Program-made: the position numbers and the translations under genes
Notes under the pieces: generated by a model
Databases searched by the model: none
Seen by the model: the letters and a program-made list of their open reading frames with translations, nothing else
What the model was told of the DNA's origin: nothing
DNA from: Tridacna crocea
Taxonomy: Eukaryota > Mollusca > Bivalvia > Cardiida > Cardiidae
Length of the DNA stretch: 64,000 bases
Direction: 5' to 3'
Assembly: GCA_943736015.1 (NCBI GenBank)
Contig: OX031069.1
Location: forward strand, 39,280,728 to 39,344,727
In this document: piece by piece, positions 1 through 10,630 of the stretch
Numbering within the stretch: position 1 is the first letter of the stretch
How the letters are laid out: every line of letters begins with the position of its first letter

Positions 1-1030
1 AACTTTATTCCATAGACTTAGGTCAAGAGCTCTAGGATTCCGGAAACAGTTTGCAAAGAGGGGAAAGAATGCACAAGCCAATCGACAAAGGTAAATCAAA
101 AGTTAAGGCACAGTTGTAAATAGAGAGGTTACCTCAATAGAACTTACAGATTTTATTATCTTGGATACAGGTACACGGCATAAGGTTGACATTAGGGAAG
201 ACACGTTTTCAGGGTGTGTGCGTAATAGAGGACGCAAAGTCACAGTCTTAGGGTAAGGAGAAGGGAAAATGGGAACATCTCACCGAGTGATGGTAAACGA
301 TGACAGGCTGGAAGTTAACTCACGGTTTTATGGCCTGAGGATACATCTCCATAAGAGAAGGATCCCAAATCCTTAGAATACGTGGCACGTAATTTGGGAA
401 TATCCTATGGACAGAGGACACATCTTAAAAGCCTTGAGGACATCAGACGGGCATTGGTTACTGCCTTACAATACAGTTTTCGGGTCTCAGGGTACAGTTA
501 CTCTCTCACAGGTTCAAAATACGTCTAAAGGACTAAGGATATCGGCAAACAGGGCAAATCAAAGCATTTGAGTGAGGTCAGTGGTTCAGTGCTTGGTACG
601 TGCAACGGACTATAGGCACAAGTTTAAAGTCTAAGAGGAAATGAAAAACACTGAAGGAACATTCCATGAACAGAGGATACAATCTCAAGAACTCGGTGTG
701 ATGTTTTGAGGTTTGTCTTAAAAACTACGGATATGACAGCACAGACTGGGGTACAAGCTCAGGAATCCGGACGATCACATTAATGTAGATATACAGTTTC
801 AGTAACTTCCAACAATCAAGGGTTCCATTTTAAAGACATACATTTATATCTAAAGAAACGAAGAATTCTTTCTCGGATAGGAGGTACATCTCATGGACTA
901 TGCTTAATCTAACAGACTGAGGGTAAGAGCTAACGGCGGTCAGTTAAAATCAAAGTAAATACCAGAATCTGGGCATCCATTTCCATTTAACCAACCAAGG
1001 TAACATCAGATGCAGAAAGCAAAGCATATG
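1..1030 (+). repeat. Decayed minisatellite-like flank, related to the unit's minisatellite block
   Basis: No coding signal. The stretch is built from imperfect recurrences of a short motif close to CTGAGGGTACAATCTCAG, for example near 334, 497, 676 and 748. Three landmarks occur in the same order as in the array units: GGACAGAGGACACATCTT near 409 (also near 59452 in U9), a GAGTGAGGTCAGTGGTTCAG-like stretch near 571 (59755 in U9), and an ACATTCCATGAACAGAGGAT-like stretch near 659 (59838 in U9). Spacing is shorter than in U9, so deletions have occurred. I infer a very old relative of the 1.9 kb minisatellite block. Similarity is clearly lower than between array units. Confidence 0.6.
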
Positions 1031-1600
1031 GTCCTATAACGGTAAATCATACTGGAAAGTTCTTTTAGGGGGAATGGCAGGGGGAATGGCTGGGGGAATG
1101 GTTGAGACATGCGATTCACCTAGTACATTTTGATACAAAATATATATTTTGGGCCTCAAAATACAATAAAATAAATAGTTCGAAATCTGATAGAAGTCAA
1201 ATAGAAAATTATCGGCTAACAAAGGACTAGAACTACTAACATTAAAATATACAATTAACTTGAAACGCAATAGACTAAAAGCAATAAAGCAATTAGAAAT
1301 TTTACCAAAGTCTGGTGAATTTGCCCTGGCCTCCACCTCCCCTTACAGCCAGCCCTTTAAATCACCGTCTCTATTATTACAAGATGGATATCTCATTTAA
1401 ATTTATTTTTTTTTTTAATTCCACTTATTGCTTCATGTCATTTAATATTTCTTTAATACATTTTATTGCTTTATGTCAGCAAATAAGTGTGTTTTACCAG
1501 CACAAGTCATTTAAATTACTGACTAGAATAATATAATAGCAAATATAAGAATGAATAAGAAGCTCAGAAAAAATAAGAAAAAATAGGAAAAATAGGAACA
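1031..1600. other. AT-rich flank with no recognised gene
   Basis: AT-rich sequence with stops in all frames and no family I recognise. It contains the 12-bp triplet repeat at 1067-1102, a T run near 1408-1417 and an A-rich stretch near 1560-1600 that leads into the first SINE. It has no obvious counterpart in the array units. Confidence 0.5.
1067..1102 (+). repeat. 12-bp tandem repeat, three copies
   Basis: Three consecutive copies of AGGGGGAATGGC; the last copy is varied at its first and last base. Each copy has a run of five G. Not seen in the array units. Confidence 0.9.
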
Positions 1601-1880
1601 ATAGGCAGACAGCACATGGGTAAGCTGGTTTGAAACCCCTGCTCGGCCATTTCTTTTCGAGTTTTGATGATACACATTACGACATGATTAATTCTTCTCT
1701 AACCTCTCAAAAGCAATCTTGACAAAAGCTATGTTGAGAAACAGTCAGTAGCCTGGGAGAAAAGATTGTGAAAAAGACTGGTTACTAAATTTCAGAAGGT
1801 ATGGCTTGGTGCACTGGCTGCAGCGATAAAGCTGGAATATTGCTGAAAACGGTGTTAAACGTTTACAATCAATCAATCAA
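1601..1880 (+). mobile_element. tRNA-derived SINE, copy a
   Basis: The head has a B-box-like GGTTTGAAACCCC at 1627-1639 followed by GCTCGGCCATT. The body includes GATTAATTCTTCTCTAACCT, then a CAGTCAGTAGCCTGG-like stretch, and the 3' end has GCTGAAAACGGTGTTAAAC before an (AATC)n tail ending near 1880. This layout (tRNA-like promoter, conserved body, simple tail) is that of a tRNA-derived SINE. The tail resembles molluscan SINEs as I know them; the family name needs a library search. The A-box half is weak, so the exact 5' end is uncertain. It serves as a reading key for the more decayed SINE modules in the array. Confidence 0.75.
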
Positions 1881-1955
1881 ACCAGTCTCCCTTGTTTTAT
1901 TTATCTAAAATATTTCACGGCAATTACAAAGCAACACTTCACATTTTACTTCAAA

Positions 1956-2308
1956 GATGAGCAATTTGGTCCGTATTGCACGCAACTTCAGACAAGGGTT
2001 TGAATCCCTTGCTCGGCCATTCCTTTCCCAGAGTGGATGATATTCATAGCGATAGGATTAATTCTTCTATCACCTCTGAGCAGCAGTTCCCGTGGATGAT
2101 ACTAATTGCGACAGGATTAATTCTTCTCTAACCTCCGAGCAGCAGTTTTGACAATAGTTATGTGGAAAAGCAGTCAGTGGCTTGGAAAGAATATCGTGCG
2201 AAGTGCAGGTTTCTGAAACTCCAGGAAAACATGAATTATATAACAAAAATATCGTTGAAAACGGTGTTAAACACATGCAGTCGACCAATTACACAATCAA
2301 TCAATTGT
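1956..2308 (+). mobile_element. tRNA-derived SINE, copy b, with internal duplication
   Basis: Same family and orientation as the copy at 1601-1880. The B-box-like GGGTTTGAATCCC lies at 1996-2008. The body is followed by CGTTGAAAACGGTGTTAAAC and a short (AATC)n tail. A body segment is present twice in tandem with a 59-bp period (2033-2091 and 2092-2150); each copy begins GTGGATGAT and contains GGATTAATTCTTCT and GAGCAGCAGTT. The reading frame through it is an accident of the SINE body, not a gene. Confidence 0.75.
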
Positions 2309-2641
2309 CAAAGACTAGTTCGTGAGCTAAATCGTTTATCAACAGGTGTAGAAACAAGAGGGTCGCCAATCCCTAGTTCAGAAGATTATTTTCCCATATT
2401 TGATGAAATTAATTACAATTCTTCTGTCTAACTGCTGTTCATTGTTTCAACGAAAAGAGGCCGGTGGCTAAAACTCAAATTTTCTTATTTACCCTCGGAC
2501 CACTTTTTAACGCATGCCTACTAAAATATTTCGCTTTTCCGTCAGTAATCTTCCATATTTAACAATTTCTTCATCCACAATGCAACCCTTCTACTATGAA
2601 GCTTCGAGATCAAAAGCTCTTTCGAGCTCTTTTACAAAGTA
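2309..2641. other. Flank between SINE copy b and the array edge
   Basis: About 330 bases with no recognised gene, RNA or repeat family and no match by eye to the array units. Similarity to the units starts within the pyrimidine tract that follows, so this is the last non-array DNA on the left. Confidence 0.5.
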
Positions 2642-3620
2642 TCTCTTTCTCTGTCTCTCTCCCCCCCCCTCTCTCTCTCTGCCTCCCTCCCTCCCTCCCT
2701 CTCTCTCTCTCTCTCTCTCTCTTTCTTTTTCCTCAATACCACAAGGGGCAGCATCAAGGTTATGCTCCAGTCTATGAACCCAAGGTTCTATGGTTCAATT
2801 GCCCGGCTAATCTAACATCCTTTTTCTAGACTGGTTGCTCAGTTAATGAAGTATGATCCCTAAAACTGCGAGTTTCAGGTTCGATTCCCCAGCTGTAACG
2901 ATTGTTTTCGAGGTTTCCTGACATTCATTGCGACAAATTCATTAATTTCTCTTCGCTCACATTTTTCACGAAACCAGTTATGTAGGGAAGCAACCATATT
3001 AGGTTGGAATTATGTGCAAAGTACTGGTAAATGAAATATCAGCACTGCATGGATAGGTGTACATGACGCCTTGATATAACTGATATGACTGAAATAATAC
3101 TCTTTCAACTCTATGCATCCGCTATAAACTTAAATTTCTTCGAACATCGTCAATCCATTTAAACTAAGGCAAGAGACAACTATATTTTCCTTTGTAATTT
3201 CATTTAGGGCTATAAATTATAGGTGAAAAAATAATCAGATATATGTCTTTTGAAGTAGTGGGGCATACAGGGCATAAAACCAGCATTCTTTCCTGATTAA
3301 AACAACTATTTCAATAGTCTTCATCTCTAAGATCGTTCTGAAATCATCTTTGTTACGTTTATTAAATCTTCAATTGATAAAACAATGCCAAGATCGGTAT
3401 CTCAGCCGGCAATCTATGTGACTTGAGTACAGGTTATTGCTGGTTCCAATTCCCAGTTCGGCAAATTTCTTTCCAAGTATTGATTAGTCATTGCAAGAAG
3501 ATCTGTCTCTCCCTCTCCCCCCTCCTCGCTCTGTCCCTCTCTCCCTCTTTTTCTGCTACTGTTTTAATGTTTATGACGTTGAGTATGTGAGAAAGAAGGT
3601 AAAAGATATAATATTGTGTT

Positions 3621-3916
3621 GAACACTCGATAAAGAAACTATGAAGGACTTGAGAATAGGAGGTCGCTGGTTTGATTCCCGGCTCGCCCAATTTTTTCCA
3701 AGCATTGCTTACAGTCATTGCCATAGGAATCATTCCTCTCTCAACGTTGACCATTGTTTTGACGATAGGTATGTGGGAAAGCAGCCAGTGGCAGCCAGTG
3801 GCTTGGAAAAAATAATGTACGTAATACCAGGAAAAGATATTACAGCAAAGAATAGATATGTGCACTGGCCACCTAAACTGAAATAATGTTTAACAATTCG
3901 ATCAATCAATGAATCA
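3621..3916 (+). mobile_element. Full-length SINE module of U1
   Basis: Head with GGTTTGATTCCCGGCTCGCC near 3668-3687, body with CATTGTTTTGACGATAGGTA, and an (AATC)n-type tail. It is the most complete SINE in each unit and recurs at the same place in all of them. This copy has a private 10-bp tandem duplication (GCAGCCAGTG) near 3781-3800. Confidence 0.8.
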
Positions 3917-4374
3917 AAACTGCACAATTATGATATGTTATGAATTATTTTCAATAAACAATTTCCTGTTGATCATAAAATGGGAACCTTGGCTTTTTGG
4001 CATTCTTAAGGTAAATATGTAAAGTTCATATGTCATTCAAAGTGGTCGTATGTAGAAATGCACAGGGTGATTACATAATTTTGTAAGATCTTGCCAGGAT
4101 GTCTCAATTGTGCCAGTTACAACATTTATATTCCATTTTAAAAAGACATAATGCAGAATTCTACACGGTTCTTCATCTACATTTTTATCAAAACAGATGA
4201 CATTCAAAATTACGTACCAAGGGAGCATCACATCAACTCAGAAAAGATCAAATATATAGCCTGGGGAGGATATGAAAAAAAGAAGCTATACTTATTGTAG
4301 GAAGTACATCTTTTGGAGGAAAAGGGTTTACATCATAGTCCGACCACAGCTGCAATCAAGTCAACAAAAAAATT

Positions 4375-4811
4375 GGACGGATGGATGGATGGACCTGTGG
4401 ATTGATAGAGAAACAGAGAGGAGTTTGCAGGTAGAACAAAGCAATAAAGGGAGACTAGTAGAGAGACAAAAAGTGAGAAAATAATGAAAGACAGACAATG
4501 AGACAGACGATGGTGGAATAGTGAAAGAGACAGAAACAGAGATAGAGAGATTGTGTGAAAGGTGGCAGTAAGATAAAAATTTGAAAGAGAAGATAGATAT
4601 AAGAAGAGGAGGGAAAGCAATTGGAAGGGATAGAGAGAAATAGAGAGCGAGAGAAGGACAAAAAGCGAGAAAGAGAGATAAAGTAGGCGATAACGAGAAT
4701 GACAGACAATGAGAGGGATAGAGCTACAGCGACAGACTGTAAGTGAAAAACAGTAGAGGAAAAGATAAGAAAGTGGAGTGGAGAGTAAGACAAAGAATTT
4801 GGAAATAAATA
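4375..4811 (+). repeat. Purine-rich tract of U1, left half
   Basis: Opens with (GGAT)n, then is dominated by GA-rich words such as GAGAGA, GAAAG and GACAGA. The pyrimidine strand carries long stop-poor frames rich in Ser, Leu and Phe; these are composition artefacts. The tract is interrupted by the element at 4812-6345 and resumes after it. Confidence 0.85.
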
Positions 4812-6345
4812 CTGTGAAACCATTAATATTCGTTGAGTACTAATTTTCGTTGATTTCGTGGGTAGGTAAGTCCACGAATTCAAGTTCCCGACGAAAGATA
4901 GGTCCTTGGCCATCTTCAACTTAGTTTGGTTCGGCTTCATTAATAACGAACATAACGACGCTAACGTTAAAATGTACCCACTCCCTATCGAACAGAAAGT
5001 TATTTACACCTTAGATTATTTGTACCTTTAAAGATTTCGTTAAGACTTAACAATTACCGAGTAAAAATAGTGATTTCTCCATTGCCTTAACTTCATTTCT
5101 TTTTTTGTTGTCCCGGCGACGACGGCATAAACACTGTTGAAAAATTACCTACACGCATGCATCGAGTCAAGTAATCCATGTTTATTTTTTACTGTTGCAT
5201 TTCGGCTGCGAGAATGTTTTTTTGCAAACAGCCAAACAAAATTTCTGCCGACTACACAAAACATGTGTGACACGACTGCCCAGGTGTTTTTGAAACAGCC
5301 ATTTCTAAACGCAATGTGACCATAGATTTCGTGGGGTAAAACAATCGTAAATTAGTACAACAAACGTTTTGTTTTACAACCCTCTTGCTCGAATGACCTA
5401 CACGTTACGTCATAGATCTACCCCAAATCAAAATTTTACTGCAAACGCGTGTGTACCTGCGACAGGCATAAATCATGTTGACGGACGGCTTGTTTTATAT
5501 TTGGGTCGTTCTAATACTGAATTTGGTGATGACAAGATGGCGGATTTCAACGTGTTGTTGGACGGTGTCAGACTAAACGGAACTTGCAGTCTGATCGTCT
5601 ATCTATCCCATATAGTTGAACAAGCTCGTATAAGAAAGCAACTTTAGGAAGTCGCACAAGATTGAATGGAAGCCGAAACTTGGGTCTACTACAATTTTGA
5701 CCCTTCACGCTTGTTCTAAATATAGATCTAGATGCAAATTTATCGGAGTTCACACTTACTATTTCAGACAAACTTTTGGTCAACAAGGTAAAACGTATCA
5801 TTTTAGAAACGACTCGAGCTCTTAACAAAATTTCTCTTTCCATCTGTCACAATATATCGGCGAATATGCGACAAGCAGTCTTGTTTTCCTAAGTGACCCA
5901 GACATGTGGGAAGGGTAGCTTCGGAAGACAGCAGTTTCAAAGCAGACGATTCTGAAAATGTCGTCGTATCTTTTACGGCTTAAAATTTGATTGTAAACTG
6001 TGACTACAGGACTAAATAATAACGGTGTAAATTGTAAATAATTACGCATGTCTTAATTGATAGACTCGAGACCGGCGATTAGATTATCAGATAAGTGTCA
6101 TAAAGTTTACACCCTTTACACTCGATACACTCGATACATGTATACTTGTCATCGATCGAGTCCCGTCTTATGTTATCTTTTTTTTTTTCTTTCACACACT
6201 TCATTAATGGACAGTTAAGAATTTTTTATACAACAAAAAAATTTTGGTTTGGAAATGGAAAATCAACGAATTTACGGTCCAACGAAAATGCCGAAATTGA
6301 AAAATCCACGAAATTTCATACCAACGAAATTATATGAATCCACAG
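4812..6345. mobile_element. Inverted-repeat DNA transposon or long MITE in U1
   Basis: The element is 1534 bp. It starts CTGTGAAACCATTAATATTC and ends with TATATGAATCCACAG, whose reverse complement starts CTGTGGATTCATATA. The termini are therefore imperfect inverted repeats, and both subterminal regions are rich in TTCGTGG/CCACGAA and TTCGTTG/CAACGAA words. TA flanks both ends (4810-4811 and 6346-6347), consistent with a TA target duplication. No other unit has it at this place: the equivalent sites near 12680, 27329, 33487, 39449 and 45837 run straight through. I see no transposase. TA duplication suggests a Tc1/mariner-like or similar mobiliser (inference). Direction is unknown. Confidence 0.8.
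5369..5647 (+). other. Unrecognised 92-codon open frame inside the transposon
   Basis: Runs from an ATG at 5369. A second ATG near 5537 has the context AAGATGGCGG, which resembles a eukaryotic start context. The translation has no motif or family I recognise, is not transposase-like and is present only once. It could be chance or a captured host fragment. I do not call it a gene. Confidence 0.15.
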
Positions 6346-6482
6346 TATATATAGAGAGAGACAGACAGACAAAGATTGAGAGGCAGAGGTGAAAAGAGAG
6401 AAATAGCGAAACAAGAGACAGAGAGGCAGAGAGAGTGAAAGACCGAAGTGAAAGAGAGTGGTAACAGAAAAATGAGGGTGAA
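6346..6482 (+). repeat. Purine-rich tract of U1, right half
   Basis: Continuation of the GA-rich tract after the transposon, with GAGAGACAGACAGACAAAG and repeated GAGAG words up to AAAAATGAGGGTG. It aligns with the 3' part of the purine tract in every other unit. Confidence 0.85.
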
Positions 6483-6490
6483 TACATATT

Positions 6491-8385
6491 TAAGACCCTA
6501 TAGACTAAGGGTTAAACTTATGAAGAAGAAGCATGGGCCAAAGCATTATCAATGAAATCACAATGCAGGCATAGGTTCGTCATCAGGGGGTACATTCAAT
6601 TAAGTTAGTTTGAAATATGAAGGAAGCAGATAGAACAAGTTAATCGACTGGAGCTAAAAAACGAGTGAGGTCATAGGTGTAAATACTAAGGATATATTTG
6701 TCGAACTGAGAGAATATATGATCTACCATAGATACATGCTTACGACAATAGGTTGAAGTAATAGAAGAGACATTCTTTCAAGGTTTTAGGGAACATCGAA
6801 CTGAGAATGTATTTCACCGTCTGAGAGAAAGTAGAAGGAACCAAAAGAACGTCTTGCTGACTGGCGGTGCAGGGTAACGGCTTGGGAGTATAATCTCTGA
6901 AAGGAAACAGGTTTATAGCTTCATGATACATCTCACATCGAATGGCTTCCATTGTTAAAAGGACATAAAACGGGCTCTTGCAGTAATCAATGGACAGAGG
7001 ACACATCTTCGGACTGTGGGTATATCAAGTGAGCAAGGGATACAGTCTAATATAATACGGGTAAATTATCAGTTAGAACACAGCTTTAGGACATTATGGT
7101 GTATCCGTGTGACTCGGGTTTATCTCATAGGCTAGGGTTTCTCAAGGCTAAATTGGGTTCAACGCTCTTACTAATATTAGCAGACTGGAAGAAAAAATAT
7201 TATTCCGATAAACTTACACCTAACAGATTGAGGGTTCATATCAGATTAAGAGAGTATAGGCAAACTGTACAATCGGTAACTTTTCAGCGAGGCCAGTGAT
7301 TCAGGGCCTTGGGGTACATTCAACTGACAGTAGGTACCATTTCAAAGACGTGTAAGAGGACATGTGGAAACATTCCACGAACTAAGGATACAATCTCAGG
7401 GACTCAATATGCTTGTAACTGTCTGATGGTAGGTTTTGGGCGCTGTGGGTATGAAATCGCGAACTGTAGGTACAAGCTTATAGGACATATTGCAGTCACA
7501 GAAAGGTGGAAATACAGTTTCAGGACCTATTTAAAAGAAATATTAAGCGATATAGAGCTCGACGCTGAAGGTGTAAGACTCAATCAAACAAATAGCAGAC
7601 CTATTTTTGGGACTGAAGGAACATCTCTTGAACTGAAGGTAAAAGAAGCAGATTGAAGGGGGCTAAGCTACGACATTTGGTTTATTTCGAAGTAAAAACA
7701 AGTGTCGGGATCTTCAATTACATTTGACAGACCGACGATACATCTTACAGAGAGACACATACAAAGCTCCAAAAAGTGCTTAAGAAAAAGGGTCTGGTTG
7801 ATTTTCAAGCGTTTGTTGACTCCTGTCATGGGCTCATCACACGAATTAGAAGTACATACTCGGATTGGGTAAAATGAGACTAAAGACATGGTAAGGACTA
7901 ATGGGCAAGTATTGCGGACAAAATGTATTTCTCCCGATATGAAAGTACAACCTGTGGATTGAGGATACAATCAAGACTGAGAGGACTATTTTTTACGAAA
8001 ATGACGACAGGGTTTCTTCTTATCTTATTATCCTTCCTACGAAGTCAGAAAAAGAAATCAAGTGCCAATCGGATCAATATTCTGCGAAGTACTTGTAAAA
8101 GAAGGTAAGGATCTCCCTCCAAATAGCTTTCAACATTTTATTGGATCCAAAAATGTAGAGAAAATATCGAGCGCCTCAAAATGAATTTCTGCACATTTCT
8201 AGACAAACGACCACAAAAACCTACAGTGTTCACACATTTTGTTTTTTCCATTATTGTTCTTTATAAAAAGTTACAAGCTCTTCTCGCACATGACAACAGA
8301 TTGAAAATATATCTCCCGATGTGAAAGTAAAGCCAGTGGACTGAGAATACAATATCTTAGACTGAGAATATTGGTATGTTCTATA
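6491..8385 (+). repeat. Decayed minisatellite block of U1
   Basis: About 1.9 kb made of imperfect recurrences of a ~20-21 bp motif near CTGAGGGTACAATCTCAG. It has the full-length form found in U6-U9 and lacks the deletions of U4 and U5. A chance frame of 115 codons at 7309-7656 crosses the motif copies. Confidence 0.75.
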
Positions 8386-8526
8386 GAATTGACAACAGTT
8401 ATTGCGATAGGGTTTATTCATATCTCAGCGCTCAAAATTGTTTCGACAAAGTTATGCGAGGAAAGCAGCCAAGGCCAAAAGAAAACAATAAAGTAAACAT
8501 GTCAAAATCAAATACACTCCTTCTCA

Positions 8527-9010
8527 CTCTCTCTCTATCTCTCTCTCTTTTTCTCTCGCTCTCGCAGGTCGTCTTGCCCAGTTGCTTGATCGGTAAAGTG
8601 CACGGCTTCAAACCCATACAGTCGCAGGTTATGTCCCCAAGCTTCATCAATTTTTATCCAACTTACGATGGTATTCGATGTTGCAAGATTGATTTTTTGC
8701 TTAATGCTGATCATTCTATCAACTAGAGTTCTTTTGAAATGCAGCCAGTGGTTGGAAAGTCTGTTACAAGAGCACTGGCCGTGCCATTTAGAAGACATCA
8801 ATTAAACACAACGCTGAAAGAAAAAACGCTAACAAAAAATTCTGGCTCCGCTACAACATTCAGCACTATAAACGTAATCATAATCAAGAGCATTTACAAG
8901 ACATTAAGTAAACACAGCGCTAAAAGAAAACACGCCACAAAAAATTCTGGCTCTGCTACGACATCGAGCACTATCAACTTAATCATAATCATCATCAAAG
9001 CAATTATTAA
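8527..9010 (+). mobile_element. (TC)n, tRNA-like head and fused SINE bodies of U1
   Basis: A (TC)n run at about 8527-8568 is followed by a tRNA-like head: TTGCCCAGTTGCTTGATC in the A-box position and GGTTATGTCCCCA in the B-box position. SINE body sequence (GCAGCCAGTGGTTGGAAAG) follows. A second body copy begins about 160 bp later, with AACACAGCGCTAAAAGAAAA near 8912, without the ~0.45 kb spacer of other units. The head reads ACAGTCG then a TCCCCAAGCTT ending, variants later seen in the second head of U6-U9. Confidence 0.65.
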
Positions 9011-9600
9011 ACATCTTCACATTTGCTGTAAACAAAAAATGTTTTCCTCACTACTATTTAAGTTCACTTTTCAACATTGTTATAAAATATCAAGAAACCA
9101 TCTTTGTTTTACATTCATATCACTTCCATTTTCTAACTTGAGTTCAAGCTTCTCCACAGTATTTCCAATTCCTAGTCCACAGCTTTTTCAGGTTTATTTT
9201 CTTTTAAATCCTCAAGTTTTAATTCTTTCGCCCCTCCTAAAACATCAGTAAACAACAAGAAACTCTACACTTATCATTTCCACTCCTTCCATAATATGAT
9301 GACAGGCTTGGGGATATGATACCAGTATTTCTACCATTACAGTAAGATCTTCCTATCCAAGCAAACTTGACGCATTAACACATTTTCGTTTACCTTATCA
9401 ATGGCCCCTTTAGGATTCGATCGATTTCACAAGTAGACTTCCGCAACATACTTCTTTCCTTTTGATCACTTCTTTACAAAACCAAATTGTGTCAATGATT
9501 CCTAAACAGGAGATATCCTCGACTCCTTTCAAGTAGGTTTTATTTCCTTCAATTCACTAAACACTTATACATCACTTTTCTTTACAAAAAGTTGTATTTT
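9011..9600. other. AT-rich spacer of U1
   Basis: No gene recognised. It corresponds to the post-SINE spacer of other units, with markers such as TCCACAGTATTTCCAAT and GATGACAGGCTTGGGGATAT. The spacer contains the site where other units carry a C-run followed by an A-run; here that site is short (near 9230-9240). Confidence 0.6.
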
Positions 9601-9744
9601 CTTCTTCCACATAACAACCCTCAAGGAATAAAGTAATCATTTCAAAAACAAATACTCTGTTTCTCTGTCTCTCTCTCTCTGCCAATATCACTAAAAACAA
9701 CGGCAAAGTATCCAAAGGTTCTTTACTTTGATTCCACGGCTAAT
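9601..9744 (+). repeat. Internal subrepeat 1: leader, (TC)n, tRNA-like head
   Basis: Begins CTTCTTCCACATAACAACCC, continues with TTTCAAAAACAAATACTC, a pyrimidine tract, CCAATATCACTAAAAACA and a B-box-like TTTGATTCCACGG. It shares this order with the stretches at 10223-10383 and 10449-10630, so the unit holds at least three homologous subrepeats in one orientation. Confidence 0.7.
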
Positions 9745-10222
9745 CTTATTTTCAGGATTGTATAAGTTCATTGTAACAGGGTCCATTCTTCTTCCACCGT
9801 TGACCTATGTTCAAGAAATCTACGTTTGAAAACAAACAGTGATTTGGGAATGGCTAAAGGCAAATTGCCGGTAAAAGAAATTCCGATATCGCAAATATAG
9901 GTGCGTGCGATTTAATTCGAATTATGTTTCAGTCGTCAGATCGGGCCCATAACTTTCATTTTCGTTTACATGGCTCCCTTTAAGATCTGATCAATTACAA
10001 AAGAAACTTCATCAACATAATTCTCAGCACTGTTGCTCAGTTGATGACGTAAAATGCCTGAAAATTAGGCTTCATAGGTTCGATTCTCCAGCTTTTGGAT
10101 TTTTTATCCGAGGATTAATGAGTTATTGCGACAAAATTCGTGAATTTCTCGTCGCTCACATTTTCTTTCTTTCTGCATTTCACAACACATCTGAACATTA
10201 CTTTTCGTAATAAAACATTATT

Positions 10223-10383
10223 TCTTCTCGCATATAACCCTCTAGAAAAGTAGTACCATTTCAAAATAAGATACTCTCTCTCTCTAGCTCTCTATCTCTC
10301 TCCAATATTACTCCAAAGGTAGTGTCAAAAATGTTTTAAAATTGTAAACGCAGAGTACTATAGTTCGATTATCCGGCTAATTT
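10223..10383 (+). repeat. Internal subrepeat 2: leader, (TC)n, tRNA-like head
   Basis: CTTCTCGCATATAACCCTCT, TTTCAAAATAAGATACTC, (TC)n, CCAATATTACTCCAAAGG, then TAGTTCGATTATCCGGCTAA. Same layout as the other two copies. The part after the (TC)n is lost in U5-U9, where the pyrimidine tract is joined directly to the leader of subrepeat 3. Confidence 0.7.
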
Positions 10384-10448
10384 CTCATCGATCAAGTTTT
10401 TCACCCTCAGATATACAACATAACTGTATATCATTTTCTTTACAAATT

Positions 10449-10514
10449 TCTTCTCCCAAATAACAACCATCCAGAAGTGAAGTATACATTTCAAAATCAA
10501 ATACTCTCTTTCTC

Positions 10515-10548
<34 letters not shown>

Positions 10549-10630
10549 ATTATATCCCTTTTTTCCAATATCAAAGTTATGCTCCAGACTGTAAACCCAA
10601 GGTTCTATGGTTCAATTGCCTTGTTAATTT
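10449..10630 (+). repeat. Internal subrepeat 3: leader, (TC)n, tRNA-like head (crosses the U1/U2 phase point)
   Basis: CTTCTCCCAAATAACAACCA, TTTCAAAATCAAATACTC, a long (TC)n at 10504-10548, CCAATATCAAAGTTATG, then GGTTCTATGGTTCAATTGCC. The start of its (TC)n is my arbitrary unit boundary. Confidence 0.7.

Larger units (their letters stand above)
2642..10503 (+). repeat. Macrosatellite unit U1 (leftmost, carries a transposon)
   Basis: First recognisable unit, 7862 bp, or about 6.3 kb without the inserted element at 4812-6345. It holds all blocks of the family: (TC)n at 2642-2731, tRNA-like/SINE modules to about 3050, a full SINE at 3621-3916, a purine tract split by the transposon, a minisatellite at 6491-8385, a tRNA-like module near 8565-8640, fused SINE bodies at about 8741-9010, and further (TC)n/tRNA-like modules to 10503. 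By eye it is the most divergent unit, as expected at an array edge. The two SINE bodies that lie about 610 bp apart in U2-U5 are nearly adjacent here, so the spacer between them has been lost. The left boundary falls inside the pyrimidine tract. Confidence 0.85.

Noticed and set aside
1067-1102. G-quadruplex at the 12-bp G-rich repeat
   Set aside because: Only three G runs are present in close spacing, and a fourth run is needed for a standard intramolecular structure.
2162-2431. + strand frame of 89 codons
   Set aside because: It starts in the SINE body at 1956-2308 and runs through its tail; a chance frame.
8739-9251. + strand frame of 170 codons in U1
   Set aside because: It reads through two SINE bodies and spacer, is low in complexity (Thr, Ser, Ile rich) and is broken in other units.
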